Part shown: positions 1 to 4,941 of the stretch, piece after piece
How positions within the stretch are numbered: the stretch's first letter is position 1
Layout: each line of letters begins with the position of its first letter
Source of the DNA: an uncultured Clostridia bacterium
Lineage (GTDB): Bacteria > Bacillota > Clostridia > Christensenellales > Borkfalkiaceae
DNA: 8,852 nt
Direction of reading: 5' to 3'
Assembly: GCA_947629225.1 (NCBI GenBank)
Contig: CANRCY010000055.1
Span: forward strand, 1-8,852
Program-made: the position numbers and the translations under genes
The notes under the pieces: model-generated
Told to the model about the DNA's origin: nothing
Database searches by the model: none
What the model saw: only the letters and a program-made list of their open reading frames with translations

Positions 1-492
1 CTGACGGAGTTCCCGCTCGCCCTCGGGGAGCGCGTTCTCGCGCCCGTCGGCTCCCATGACAGATTGCAGGCGGCGCGGGTGGAAAAACTCCTCTCCGCGG
101 ACGAAAAAGACGCTCCCTACGACCTGCGGCTCATCAAGCGGGTGGCTGCAAAGTACGGGGCGCGGAAACTCGTCTGCAACGAAACGGAACTGCTCGAATT
201 CGGCGGCGTGCGTTACGACGGCAAGCATTACACCCCCTTCGGCAAGCTCTTGCTCGCCAAGGAGCCGCCCGAACCGCCTTACTCGGCATACGGGGCGGAA
301 AAACTGCTCGCGATCCCCGCTTCCGACCCCGCGCTCTACCTTGAGATCGCCCGCACCGCGGGCGTTGTTCTTCTCTTCGGGGAAGAAGGGGAGAAGGCGT
401 TCCGCAACCTGTATGCGCTGTTGCGGGAAGAGAGGGCGCCGCAGGGCATTGACGGGGAAACTTTGCGCCTTTTAACGGAGAAACTGCGTTGA
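1..492 (+). CDS. 3' end of an unrecognised protein
   Basis: The frame is open from the first base of the window, so this is the C-terminal 163 residues of a gene that starts upstream. I do not recognise the family. The visible part is mixed and soluble-looking, with no membrane segment, signal peptide or Cys cluster. It has a Tyr/Pro-rich middle (FGKLLLAKEPPEPPYSAYG, about residues 81-99) and a hydrophobic strand followed by a helix (GVVLLFGEEGEKAFRNLYAL) near residues 121-140. Codon use is GC-rich and like the asparaginase gene that follows. The TGA stop at 490-492 overlaps the TTG start of that gene, and the asparaginase ribosome binding site lies inside this frame, so the two are almost certainly co-transcribed and translationally coupled. 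A role linked to asparagine or amino-acid use is possible from context only. Confidence 0.7.
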   Translation: MTEFPLALGERVLAPVGSHDRLQAARVEKLLSADEKDAPYDLRLIKRVAAKYGARKLVCNETELLEFGGVRYDGKHYTPFGKLLLAKEPPEPPYSAYGAEKLLAIPASDPALYLEIARTAGVVLLFGEEGEKAFRNLYALLREERAPQGIDGETLRLLTEKLR

Positions 493-1478
493 AAAAAATT
501 CTCATGATCGCAACGGGCGGCACGATCGCCTCAAAAAACAGCGGAGCGGGGCTCGCGCCCGCGCTCACTTCGGGGGAACTGCTCGCAAGCGTGCCCGAGA
601 TCGCCGCACTCTGCGATGTGACCGAGACTCAACCTTTTAATCTCGACAGCACGAACATCTACTACGCGCATTGGCTCGAGATGGAGCGCATCATCGAGGA
701 AAATTACGAAAGATACGACGGCTTTGTCATCACGCACGGCACCGATACCATGGCGTACACGGCGGCGGCGCTCTCCTATCTCATACAGGACAGCCCCAAG
801 CCCATCGTGCTCACGGGGTCGCAAAAGTCGGTCTATCTGCGGGATACGGACGCAAGGCGCAACCTCATCGACGCCTTCTCCTATTGCACGGACGACGGCG
901 CAATGGGCGTGAAGGTCGTATTCGACGGGAACGTCATTTTGGGCACCCGCGCCAAAAAGACCCGCACCCGCAGCTTTAACGCCTTTTCGAGCGTGGACTT
1001 CCCCGACGTCGCCGTCTTGCGCGACGGCAAGCCCGTTTATTATATCCGTGAGGAAAAGCCCGCCCGCGCCACCTTTTTCCGTGCGCTCGACCCCGACATC
1101 TTCGTGCTGAAAATGTTTCCCGGGCTGAAAGCGGAGATCCTCGGCTATCTCTCGGAACACTGCGACGGGTTGATCTTGGAGACGTTCGGTTCGGGCGGTC
1201 TGCCCGAATATGCCGACGACGAGTTTGTCATCCGTCTCAAACGCTTTTTGGAGAGCGGGAAGACGGCGGTCGTCTCGACGCAAGTGGAGCGGGAGGGGAG
1301 CGCGCTGGAAAATTACGAAGTCGGGCGGCGGCTTTTGGAGTGCGGCAGAGTGCTCGAAGCGCGCAATATGACCCTCGAATGCGCCGTTGCGAAGCTCATG
1401 TGGATTTTGGCGCAGACCAAGGACCAAGCCGAAGTGGAAAAACTCTTTTACACCCCCGTCGGCAAAGATATTTTTTAA
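489..1478 (+). CDS. ansA: Type I L-asparaginase (cytoplasmic AnsA-like)
   Basis: Predicted to hydrolyse L-asparagine to aspartate and ammonia. The 329-residue length fits the family. The N-terminal TGGTIAS motif (residues 9-15) carries the nucleophile Thr12, and HGTDTM (83-88) carries the second catalytic Thr85 and Asp86; a Lys pair at 156-157 lies where the active-site Lys is expected, followed by the family-typical NAFSSVD (164-170). No signal peptide is present, which points to the cytoplasmic type I enzyme rather than a periplasmic type II enzyme. The start is TTG at 489, chosen because GGAG at 477-480 sits 8 bases upstream and the protein then begins MKKILMIATGGT; the next in-frame ATG is at 504, very close to the catalytic motif. 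The start overlaps the upstream stop (TTGA). Glutaminase side activity or a broader amidohydrolase role cannot be excluded from sequence. Confidence 0.95.
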   Translation: MKKILMIATGGTIASKNSGAGLAPALTSGELLASVPEIAALCDVTETQPFNLDSTNIYYAHWLEMERIIEENYERYDGFVITHGTDTMAYTAAALSYLIQDSPKPIVLTGSQKSVYLRDTDARRNLIDAFSYCTDDGAMGVKVVFDGNVILGTRAKKTRTRSFNAFSSVDFPDVAVLRDGKPVYYIREEKPARATFFRALDPDIFVLKMFPGLKAEILGYLSEHCDGLILETFGSGGLPEYADDEFVIRLKRFLESGKTAVVSTQVEREGSALENYEVGRRLLECGRVLEARNMTLECAVAKLMWILAQTKDQAEVEKLFYTPVGKDIF

Positions 1479-1513
1479 CTTCCGCCTCTTTCAAACGATA
1501 ATCAAAAAAACGA

Positions 1514-1543
1514 AAAGGACCCTGCTTTGCGGCAGGGTCCTTT
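1514..1543. terminator. Bidirectional hairpin between asparaginase and XRE regulator genes
   Basis: A perfect 12-bp stem (AAAGGACCCTGC at 1514-1525 with its complement at 1532-1543) encloses a 6-base loop. It sits between two convergent genes, one base from the regulator's stop codon. Read on the minus strand, the stem is followed by a T-rich run (T, then CG, then seven T from 1510 to 1504), so it is a good intrinsic terminator for the regulator. On the plus strand the only U run is the three in the stem itself, so termination after asparaginase is plausible but weaker. Confidence 0.85.
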
Positions 1544-1544
1544 G

Positions 1545-1751
1545 TCAATCTTCGAGCCCGAGGAGATAGTCCACCGATTCCCCGAAAAATTTCGCCATGT
1601 CGGCAAGAAGGGAGAGCGGGGGCTCCCGTTGGTCCTTTTCATAGTGCAGATAAGTGACGCTGTGAATTTTGAGCGCTTCCGCAACTTGCTTTTGCGTGAG
1701 CCCGCGTTCTTCCCGCAGTTCCTTCAATCTTTTGCCCAAAATGATCTCCAT
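1545..1751 (-). CDS. Small XRE (Cro/CI) family transcriptional regulator
   Basis: This 68-residue protein is essentially a single helix-turn-helix DNA-binding domain. The pattern LGKRLKELREERGLTQ (5-20), QVAEALKI (22-29), TYLHYEKDQREPP (33-45) and LADMAKFFGESVDYLLG (49-65) is the standard XRE fold; no sensor, peptidase or toxin domain is attached. I chose the ATG at 1751 because the domain starts there and this leaves the promoter of the divergent lipoprotein outside the coding region; an ATG at 1763 would add four residues. Neither start has a clear Shine-Dalgarno sequence. The gene is divergent from a lipoprotein gene, and two copies of a TACCA-N3-TGGTA palindrome lie in the shared promoter region. 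The likely role is repression of the lipoprotein and of itself; the inducing signal is unknown. Confidence 0.85.
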   Translation of the reverse strand: MEIILGKRLKELREERGLTQKQVAEALKIHSVTYLHYEKDQREPPLSLLADMAKFFGESVDYLLGLED

Positions 1752-1756
1752 AACAC

Positions 1757-1785
1757 TTGACATATTACCATTTTGGTAGTAGAAT
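1757..1785 (+). promoter_or_regulatory. Sigma-A promoter of the first lipoprotein gene
   Basis: A perfect -35 box TTGACA (1757-1762) and a -10 box TAGAAT (1780-1785) are separated by exactly 17 bases. Transcription should start near 1792, leaving a leader of about 39 bases before the ATG at 1831. One operator fills most of the spacer and the other lies just downstream of the predicted start site, so a bound regulator would block polymerase. Confidence 0.82.
1766..1779. promoter_or_regulatory. Operator 1: TACCA-TTT-TGGTA palindrome
   Basis: A 13-bp palindrome (TACCA, 3-base spacer, TGGTA; 1766-1778) lies between the -35 and -10 boxes of the lipoprotein promoter. Including G1779, it matches 14 bases of the reverse complement of operator 2. 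Size, symmetry and place fit a dimeric XRE repressor site. Confidence 0.8.
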
Positions 1786-1786
1786 A

Positions 1787-1815
1787 AAAGAAAGCTACCA
1801 AAATGGTAGTGACAA
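1787..1815 (-). promoter_or_regulatory. Possible promoter of the XRE regulator gene
   Basis: On the minus strand TTGTCA (1815-1810) is followed after 17 bases by TTCTTT (1792-1787). The -35 box is good and the -10 box poor. Operator 2 fills the spacer, mirroring operator 1 in the opposite promoter, which would suit autorepression. The leader to the ATG at 1751 would be about 30 bases. Confidence 0.4.
1795..1809. promoter_or_regulatory. Operator 2: CTACCA-AAA-TGGTAG palindrome
   Basis: A perfect 15-bp palindrome (6-bp arms, 3-base spacer). Its centre (1802) is 30 bases, about three helical turns, from the centre of operator 1 (1772), so two dimers would lie on the same face of the DNA and could bind cooperatively. 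It covers the predicted early transcribed region of the lipoprotein gene and the spacer of the candidate regulator promoter. Confidence 0.82.
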
Positions 1816-1830
1816 AAGAGAGGTGTAAGG

Positions 1831-2712
1831 ATGAAACGGATGAAGAAACTCGCGGCGATCGGGATAGCGGTCGCGTTCATGTGCGTTGCAGGTCTCTGCG
1901 GGTGCGACAAAGGGGAAACGTCGGGCGGGAATCAGCAAGAGAGCAAATGCGAGCATTCCTATTCGGCGCGGGTCGTAGAGGCGACCTGTACGGCAAAGGG
2001 CTACACGGTCTATACCTGCGGTTTGTGCGGAGATTCGTACAAAGGGAACGAGATCGACGCGCTCGGGCACAACTATACGGAAAAAGAGGTCGCGGCGACC
2101 TGCCTGCAAAAGGGGTATACGTTGCATTCCTGCACGCGTTGCAGCGATAACTACCGCGACAACGAGACGAAGCTCGGAGACCATACGGGTGTCGGAACGT
2201 GCTCGGTGTGCAAGGCGGACGTCTTCACGCTGTTCACGGAGCATTGCATGAAGAAGGGAACGATCAACGAGAGAGGGGAGTATTGGATCAATCTCAACAA
2301 CGTGTTTACTTCGGGAGACACGCGCGACGATTTCGGAATGTGCTACAATCCGCAGGAAGGCAGCGTAACTTGGCTGACCCTTTCCACGAATACGGCGCGC
2401 GGAGAGGTTTCCGCGATCATGATCGCTTTCGATCAAGTCAACGGAAGCTATCAATACACCTTTCTGACTTCCATCATAACGGGCACGCTCGATCAGGGGC
2501 TCAGCGGGATCATCCCTGCCGCGTCGCTGAAAGATCTCTCCGCACTGCCCTATTCGGGATGTTCGTTGACGGGGACGTATCTGCAAAGTTTGATCCCCAA
2601 TTTGTGCAAATTGGCTTGTACGCTCGCACAACTTACGGTAACGTTTGCCGATTTGTATTTTGCCACAAGCGACGCGCAACTTACCTCGGCAAACTTCGGC
2701 TTTTCGGTATAA
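1831..2712 (+). CDS. Exported lipoprotein with two Cys-rich 38-residue repeats
   Basis: A 293-residue predicted surface lipoprotein of unknown function. The N-terminus is a short lipoprotein signal: KRMKK, a hydrophobic stretch (about 7-22), then LCGC with the modified Cys at 25. Residues 40-117 hold two repeats of period 38 with the pattern H-x-Y...ATC-x9-C-x2-C...Y (Cys 53/63/66 and 91/101/104), then a capping motif HTGVGTCSVCKAD (118-130). Such repeats recur in clostridial surface proteins; the CxxC spacing could bind zinc or form disulfides, which is inference. The C-terminal ~150 residues look like a beta-rich domain and end in ANFGFSV. RBS AGAGAGG (1817-1823) is 7 bases from the ATG. 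It shares organisation and end motif with the second lipoprotein gene 590 bases downstream, and its promoter carries the XRE operators. An ATG at 1840 is a less likely start. Confidence 0.85.
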   Translation: MKRMKKLAAIGIAVAFMCVAGLCGCDKGETSGGNQQESKCEHSYSARVVEATCTAKGYTVYTCGLCGDSYKGNEIDALGHNYTEKEVAATCLQKGYTLHSCTRCSDNYRDNETKLGDHTGVGTCSVCKADVFTLFTEHCMKKGTINERGEYWINLNNVFTSGDTRDDFGMCYNPQEGSVTWLTLSTNTARGEVSAIMIAFDQVNGSYQYTFLTSIITGTLDQGLSGIIPAASLKDLSALPYSGCSLTGTYLQSLIPNLCKLACTLAQLTVTFADLYFATSDAQLTSANFGFSV

Positions 2713-2753
2713 ATACCGATCTCTTCTCCGTGGGGTGGAGCGGCGCCATTCTC

Positions 2754-2940
2754 CTCAACAGCCCTGTGGGCTGTGAGGGACGCCGCGACAGGAGCGCTGT
2801 AAGGGCGCGACGGGGGTTTGGCGGTCCCTGCCGCCAAAACGGGGTAGGGGGCAAACCTGCCCCTATTTATGGGGGCGGGTGGCGAGCGCAAGCGAGACAG
2901 GTGGGGGCATCCTTTGTCGCCCCTGCAGGGGAGATGTCAC
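2754..2940. repeat. Cluster of GC-rich hairpins, probable intergenic repeat element
   Basis: This gene-free stretch is packed with short inverted repeats. CTC-A-ACAGCCC (2754-2764) pairs with GGGCTGTGAG (2768-2777) apart from the bulged A; TTTGGCGG/CCGCCAAA lies at 2817-2838; TAGGGGGCA/TGCCCCTA (one bulged G) at 2845-2865; and the 12-bp palindrome CCCCTGCAGGGG follows at about 2921-2932. It is far richer in G than its flanks. No frame here has a credible start, ribosome binding site and domain. The look is that of a mosaic REP-like repeat found in many copies per genome, but copy number cannot be judged from one window. Confidence 0.5.
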
Positions 2941-2968
2941 TATCGCGTGGTTTTCTTGCAGACAAAAT

Positions 2969-2993
2969 AAAGCGCTCCTTTTCGGAGCGCTTT
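2969..2993. terminator. Terminator-like hairpin downstream of the first lipoprotein gene
   Basis: AAAGCGCTCC (2969-2978) pairs perfectly with GGAGCGCTTT (2984-2993) around a 5-base loop, giving a 10-bp stem. The stem ends in UUU but no long U tract follows, so strength is uncertain. It stands about 255 bases after the lipoprotein stop codon and 40 bases before the next promoter, so it could insulate the two transcription units. Confidence 0.6.
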
Positions 2994-3032
2994 CGGTTTA
3001 TGTGCTTTATTTTATAAAAAATTTCGATTAGG

Positions 3033-3061
3033 TTGACTTTTCTCATTTCCTGTGCTATACT
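3033..3061 (+). promoter_or_regulatory. Sigma-A promoter of the structured RNA / second lipoprotein
   Basis: TTGACT (3033-3038) and TATACT (3056-3061) are separated by exactly 17 bases. The expected start site, 7 bases after the -10 box, is G3068, which is the first base of the long closing stem of the downstream RNA fold. No TACCA-N3-TGGTA operator is present, so this unit is not under the upstream XRE regulator by that site. Confidence 0.82.
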
Positions 3062-3067
3062 AATAAT

Positions 3068-3228
3068 GCTAAACAAATTTCATGATATCATCCGTGAGGT
3101 ATAGTGTTATGTTTTTAAAAGGAAAAACATAGTTTTTTTGCGTTATCAAACACTTGAATTTGGTAAAATGCAAATTCCGACGTGTTTGATGACGCGGTAA
3201 CTATACCCTGCCATGAAATTTGTTTAGC
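3068..3228 (+). ncRNA. Three-way-junction structured RNA (leader or small RNA)
   Basis: Five nested helices account for most of this interval. P1 is 17 perfect pairs (3068-3084 with 3212-3228). P2 is 8 pairs (GGTATAGT 3098-3105 with ACTATACC 3200-3207). P3 is a 9-pair hairpin (3108-3116 with 3123-3131). P4 is 14 pairs (3140-3153 with 3182-3195). P5 is 7 pairs (GAATTTG 3156-3162 with CAAATTC 3171-3177). P2, P3 and P4 meet in a three-way junction; a 13/4 internal loop separates P1 from P2. Three pairs are G-U only if the plus strand is transcribed (U3144-G3191, U3107-G3132, U3139-G3196), which favours a plus-strand RNA over a DNA palindrome. The promoter start coincides with the first base of P1 and a terminator follows 22 bases after P1. 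I recognise no known riboswitch or RNA family. Confidence 0.62.
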
Positions 3229-3250
3229 GACAATCGGAGTTTGCGTTTTC

Positions 3251-3280
3251 GTACGCCTACTTCGGTTGGCGTACTTTTTA
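3251..3280 (+). terminator. Intrinsic terminator directly upstream of the second lipoprotein RBS
   Basis: GTACGCC (3251-3257) pairs with GGCGTAC (3268-3274); inside it A3259-T3266 and C3260-G3265 close a stable TTCG tetraloop, with one T-T mismatch. The stem is followed by TTTTTATTTTA. The ribosome binding site of the lipoprotein gene begins only about 7 bases after the U tract, so the hairpin lies inside the 5' leader of that gene. It either ends a small RNA or acts as an attenuator that must be read through. Confidence 0.82.
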
Positions 3281-3298
3281 TTTTATGGAGGTTTTCAA

Positions 3299-4018
3299 AT
3301 GAAAAAATTTTTATCAACTATCTTTGCTATGTTTCTGACTTGTTCGTGTTTCTCCTTGTTTGTCGGGTGCGACGAGGGCTCTCATGAAGAGCCACCCTGC
3401 GAGCATAATTATGTGGAGACGCAAGTCGAGGCGACGTGTACGAAAGAAGGGTATAATTTATTTACTTGTAGCAAGTGTAACGATTCCTATAAAGGAGACA
3501 AAGTTACACCCATAACAAATCATTCGGGCATAGGCAAATGCAAAGTCTGCAACGCCGATTTCGATCCCATGTGGAAGGAGTTCATTGACAAGAACAGCGG
3601 AGACGACGCCAATAACAGAGTTGTTTTGGGAGGGTCTGATACCGTAGTGTTGACTTATAGCGATAGCTATGATTGTCTTATAAGTGATCTGTCATATATA
3701 TCCGATGGAGTACGTTTTCAGGACGATGTTATAACGTTTGCTTACAACAGCTATGACAAGAAGTGGACATGGGTATATTCCACGTCATGGGGAATAGTAG
3801 GCACAACGATTGAAGGCACTGCGGGAGGTTCTTTTTCCGAATGGAGTTCTCGTTCGGGTTCGCTGAATTGCGACATAAGAACAGGGAGCTGTAAAACCGA
3901 TTCAGATCTTCTCGATACTATTAAAACATTGTATAACAATATTTTAGACAAAGCAAATGCCAAACTGAAAGAGTGCGGTTATAACATCACAATGGAAAAT
4001 TTTGGATTATCTAAATAA
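3299..4018 (+). CDS. Exported lipoprotein with one Cys-rich repeat, paralogue of the first
   Basis: A 239-residue predicted lipoprotein of unknown function. The signal is MKKF, a hydrophobic segment (about 5-22) and FVGC with the modified Cys at 24; Phe at -3 is less usual than Leu. One Cys-rich repeat follows (CEHNY at 34-38, ATC at 45-47, TCSKC at 56-60), then the cap HSGIGKCKVCNAD (75-87), which matches the cap of the upstream lipoprotein position by position. The C-terminal domain is Tyr/Trp/Ser-rich, ends in a helical stretch and finishes ENFGLSK, like ANFGFSV in the paralogue. GGAGG (3287-3291) is 7 bases from the ATG; the frame stays open back to 3182 but that part overlaps the structured RNA. 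The gene is AT-rich and uses ATA for isoleucine seven times, unlike its neighbours, which suggests separate acquisition. Confidence 0.87.
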   Translation: MKKFLSTIFAMFLTCSCFSLFVGCDEGSHEEPPCEHNYVETQVEATCTKEGYNLFTCSKCNDSYKGDKVTPITNHSGIGKCKVCNADFDPMWKEFIDKNSGDDANNRVVLGGSDTVVLTYSDSYDCLISDLSYISDGVRFQDDVITFAYNSYDKKWTWVYSTSWGIVGTTIEGTAGGSFSEWSSRSGSLNCDIRTGSCKTDSDLLDTIKTLYNNILDKANAKLKECGYNITMENFGLSK

Positions 4019-4034
4019 ATCGTACAAAATTTTT

Positions 4035-4072
4035 ATGAAAAAAAGGCGGCAGGTCTGCCGCCTTTTTTTCAT
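4035..4072. terminator. Strong bidirectional terminator
   Basis: A 17-bp perfect stem (4035-4051 with 4056-4072) has a GC core GGCGGCA/TGCCGCC, flanked by seven A on one side and seven T on the other, around a 4-base loop. It lies between convergent genes, the second lipoprotein (+) and rpsR (-), and ends both transcripts. Confidence 0.93.
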
Positions 4073-4085
4073 AGTTTAAGTTGGC

Positions 4086-4469
4086 TCAGTCTGCTTTGAA
4101 GGGCAGAAGTGCGGCAATGCGGGCGCGCTTGATGGCAATCGCAAGCTCTCTCTGGTGCTTGGCGCAAGTGCCCGTCATTCTGCGGGGCAGAATCTTGCCT
4201 CCCTCCGCGATATATTTGCGGAGTTTGCCGACGTCCTTATAGTCGATTTTTGTCGACTTTTCCTGGCAAAACAGGCAGACCTTTTTGAAGCCCTGCTTCT
4301 TGAATCCCTTCTTTGCGGGGCGTTCGCCGCGCTCGCGAGGCTCTCTTCTGTCTTCTCTCTCTTCTCTCTCCTCCGTTTCGGGAGCCGCTTCGGGGGCGGG
4401 CTCTGCGGGGAGTTCTTCCGTTACGGGGGCGGTCTCTTCCGCCGTGCCGACGTTTTCGTTTTCTTCCAT
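4086..4469 (-). CDS. rpsR: Small-subunit ribosomal protein bS18 with an acidic N-terminal extension
   Basis: S18 binds the platform of the 30S subunit together with S6. The conserved core runs from about residue 54 to 127 and contains KIDYKDVGKLRKYI (74-87), GGKILPRRMTGTCAKHQREL (90-109) and IKRARIAALLPF (113-124). CLFC (65-68) and CAKH (102-105) give a Cys2-Cys-His set, as in the zinc-binding form of this protein. The protein is 127 residues, whereas the family is usually about 70-90; the surplus is an N-terminal low-complexity tail rich in Glu, Pro and Ala (2-40), then Arg/Glu (34-50). AAGGAGA (4484-4478) is 8 bases from the ATG, so the long form is the one that will be translated. It is the last gene of rpsF-ssb-rpsR, 36 bases after ssb. 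Confidence 0.95.
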   Translation of the reverse strand: MEENENVGTAEETAPVTEELPAEPAPEAAPETEEREEREDRREPRERGERPAKKGFKKQGFKKVCLFCQEKSTKIDYKDVGKLRKYIAEGGKILPRRMTGTCAKHQRELAIAIKRARIAALLPFKAD

Positions 4470-4505
4470 GATGAAATTCTCCTTGATTATTTAGAATGAT
4501 TCCGC

Positions 4506-4931
4506 TCAGAACGGAATGTCGCCGTCGTCGTCAAACGACTGCAAAGCGGGTTTCTTCTTTGCGGGCGCCGCGGGCGTTGCGGACGAATCGTAGAAATCCT
4601 CCCCCGAACCTCCGTTCTTTGCGGAGAGGAATTCGACGTCCTGCGCGATAACGTCTACCGCGGTGCGGCGCTGACCCTGGTTGTCTTCGTAGTTGCGGAT
4701 CTGGATGCTCCCCGTCACTGCGACTTTGTTTCCCTTTTTGGTGTACCGCGCGACGGTATCCGCCAAGCCCCGCCATGCGGTGACGTTGAAGAAATCCGTC
4801 TGGCGTTCGCCGTCCGAACCCGAATAGTTGCGGTTGACGGCGATCGCGAAGTGGCATACGCTCACCCCGCCCGCCGTTTCGGTGAGCTCGGGATCGCGCG
4901 TGAGATTTCCAATCAAAAACACCTTGTTCAT
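4506..4931 (-). CDS. ssb: Single-stranded DNA-binding protein
   Basis: SSB coats single-stranded DNA in replication, repair and recombination and recruits partners through its acidic tail. The 141-residue protein starts MNKVFLIGNLTRDPELT and has a full OB fold (about 1-105), including FAIAVNRNY (28-36) and FFNVTAWRGLAD (47-58). A short Gly/Ser/Ala/Pro linker follows, then the canonical C-terminal tip DDDGDIPF. Compared with SsbA-type proteins the linker is short. The gene starts 10 bases after the rpsF stop with an AGAGG ribosome binding site around that stop, and lies between rpsF and rpsR as in many Firmicutes, which fits co-expression of replication and ribosome components from one promoter. 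Confidence 0.97.
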   Translation of the reverse strand: MNKVFLIGNLTRDPELTETAGGVSVCHFAIAVNRNYSGSDGERQTDFFNVTAWRGLADTVARYTKKGNKVAVTGSIQIRNYEDNQGQRRTAVDVIAQDVEFLSAKNGGSGEDFYDSSATPAAPAKKKPALQSFDDDGDIPF

Positions 4932-4941
4932 ACTGCGCCTC

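Noticed and set aside
531..1427. 298-residue minus-strand frame opposite asparaginase
   Set aside because: Antisense shadow of a gene with intact catalytic motifs; no family resemblance.
2199..3017. Long plus-strand frame of 272 residues running past the first lipoprotein gene
   Set aside because: It lies in another frame of the lipoprotein gene and then reads through the hairpin cluster, giving an Arg/Gly-rich sequence with no domain and no ribosome binding site.
2867..3076. Small minus-strand frame of 69 residues
   Set aside because: Covers the repeat cluster, terminator hairpin and promoter; composition is not protein-like and there is no clear ribosome binding site.
3156..3177. GGTAAAAT in the P5 loop as a third XRE operator
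   Set aside because: Resembles only a half-site, lacks the TACCA partner arm and is not placed on the promoter.
3068..3228. 6S RNA
   Set aside because: Size and promoter would fit, but the three-way junction with a 5'-side hairpin is not the long rod with central bubble expected; only a covariance search could settle it.
3068..3228. MITE with 17-bp terminal inverted repeats
   Set aside because: No target-site duplication is visible (flanks AATAAT and GACAAT do not match as a duplication), and plus-strand-specific G-U pairs favour RNA; kept as an alternative rather than the call.
3182..3298. N-terminal extension of the second lipoprotein
   Set aside because: It would be translated from the structured RNA and terminator; the RBS at 3287 and the lipoprotein signal clearly start at 3299.
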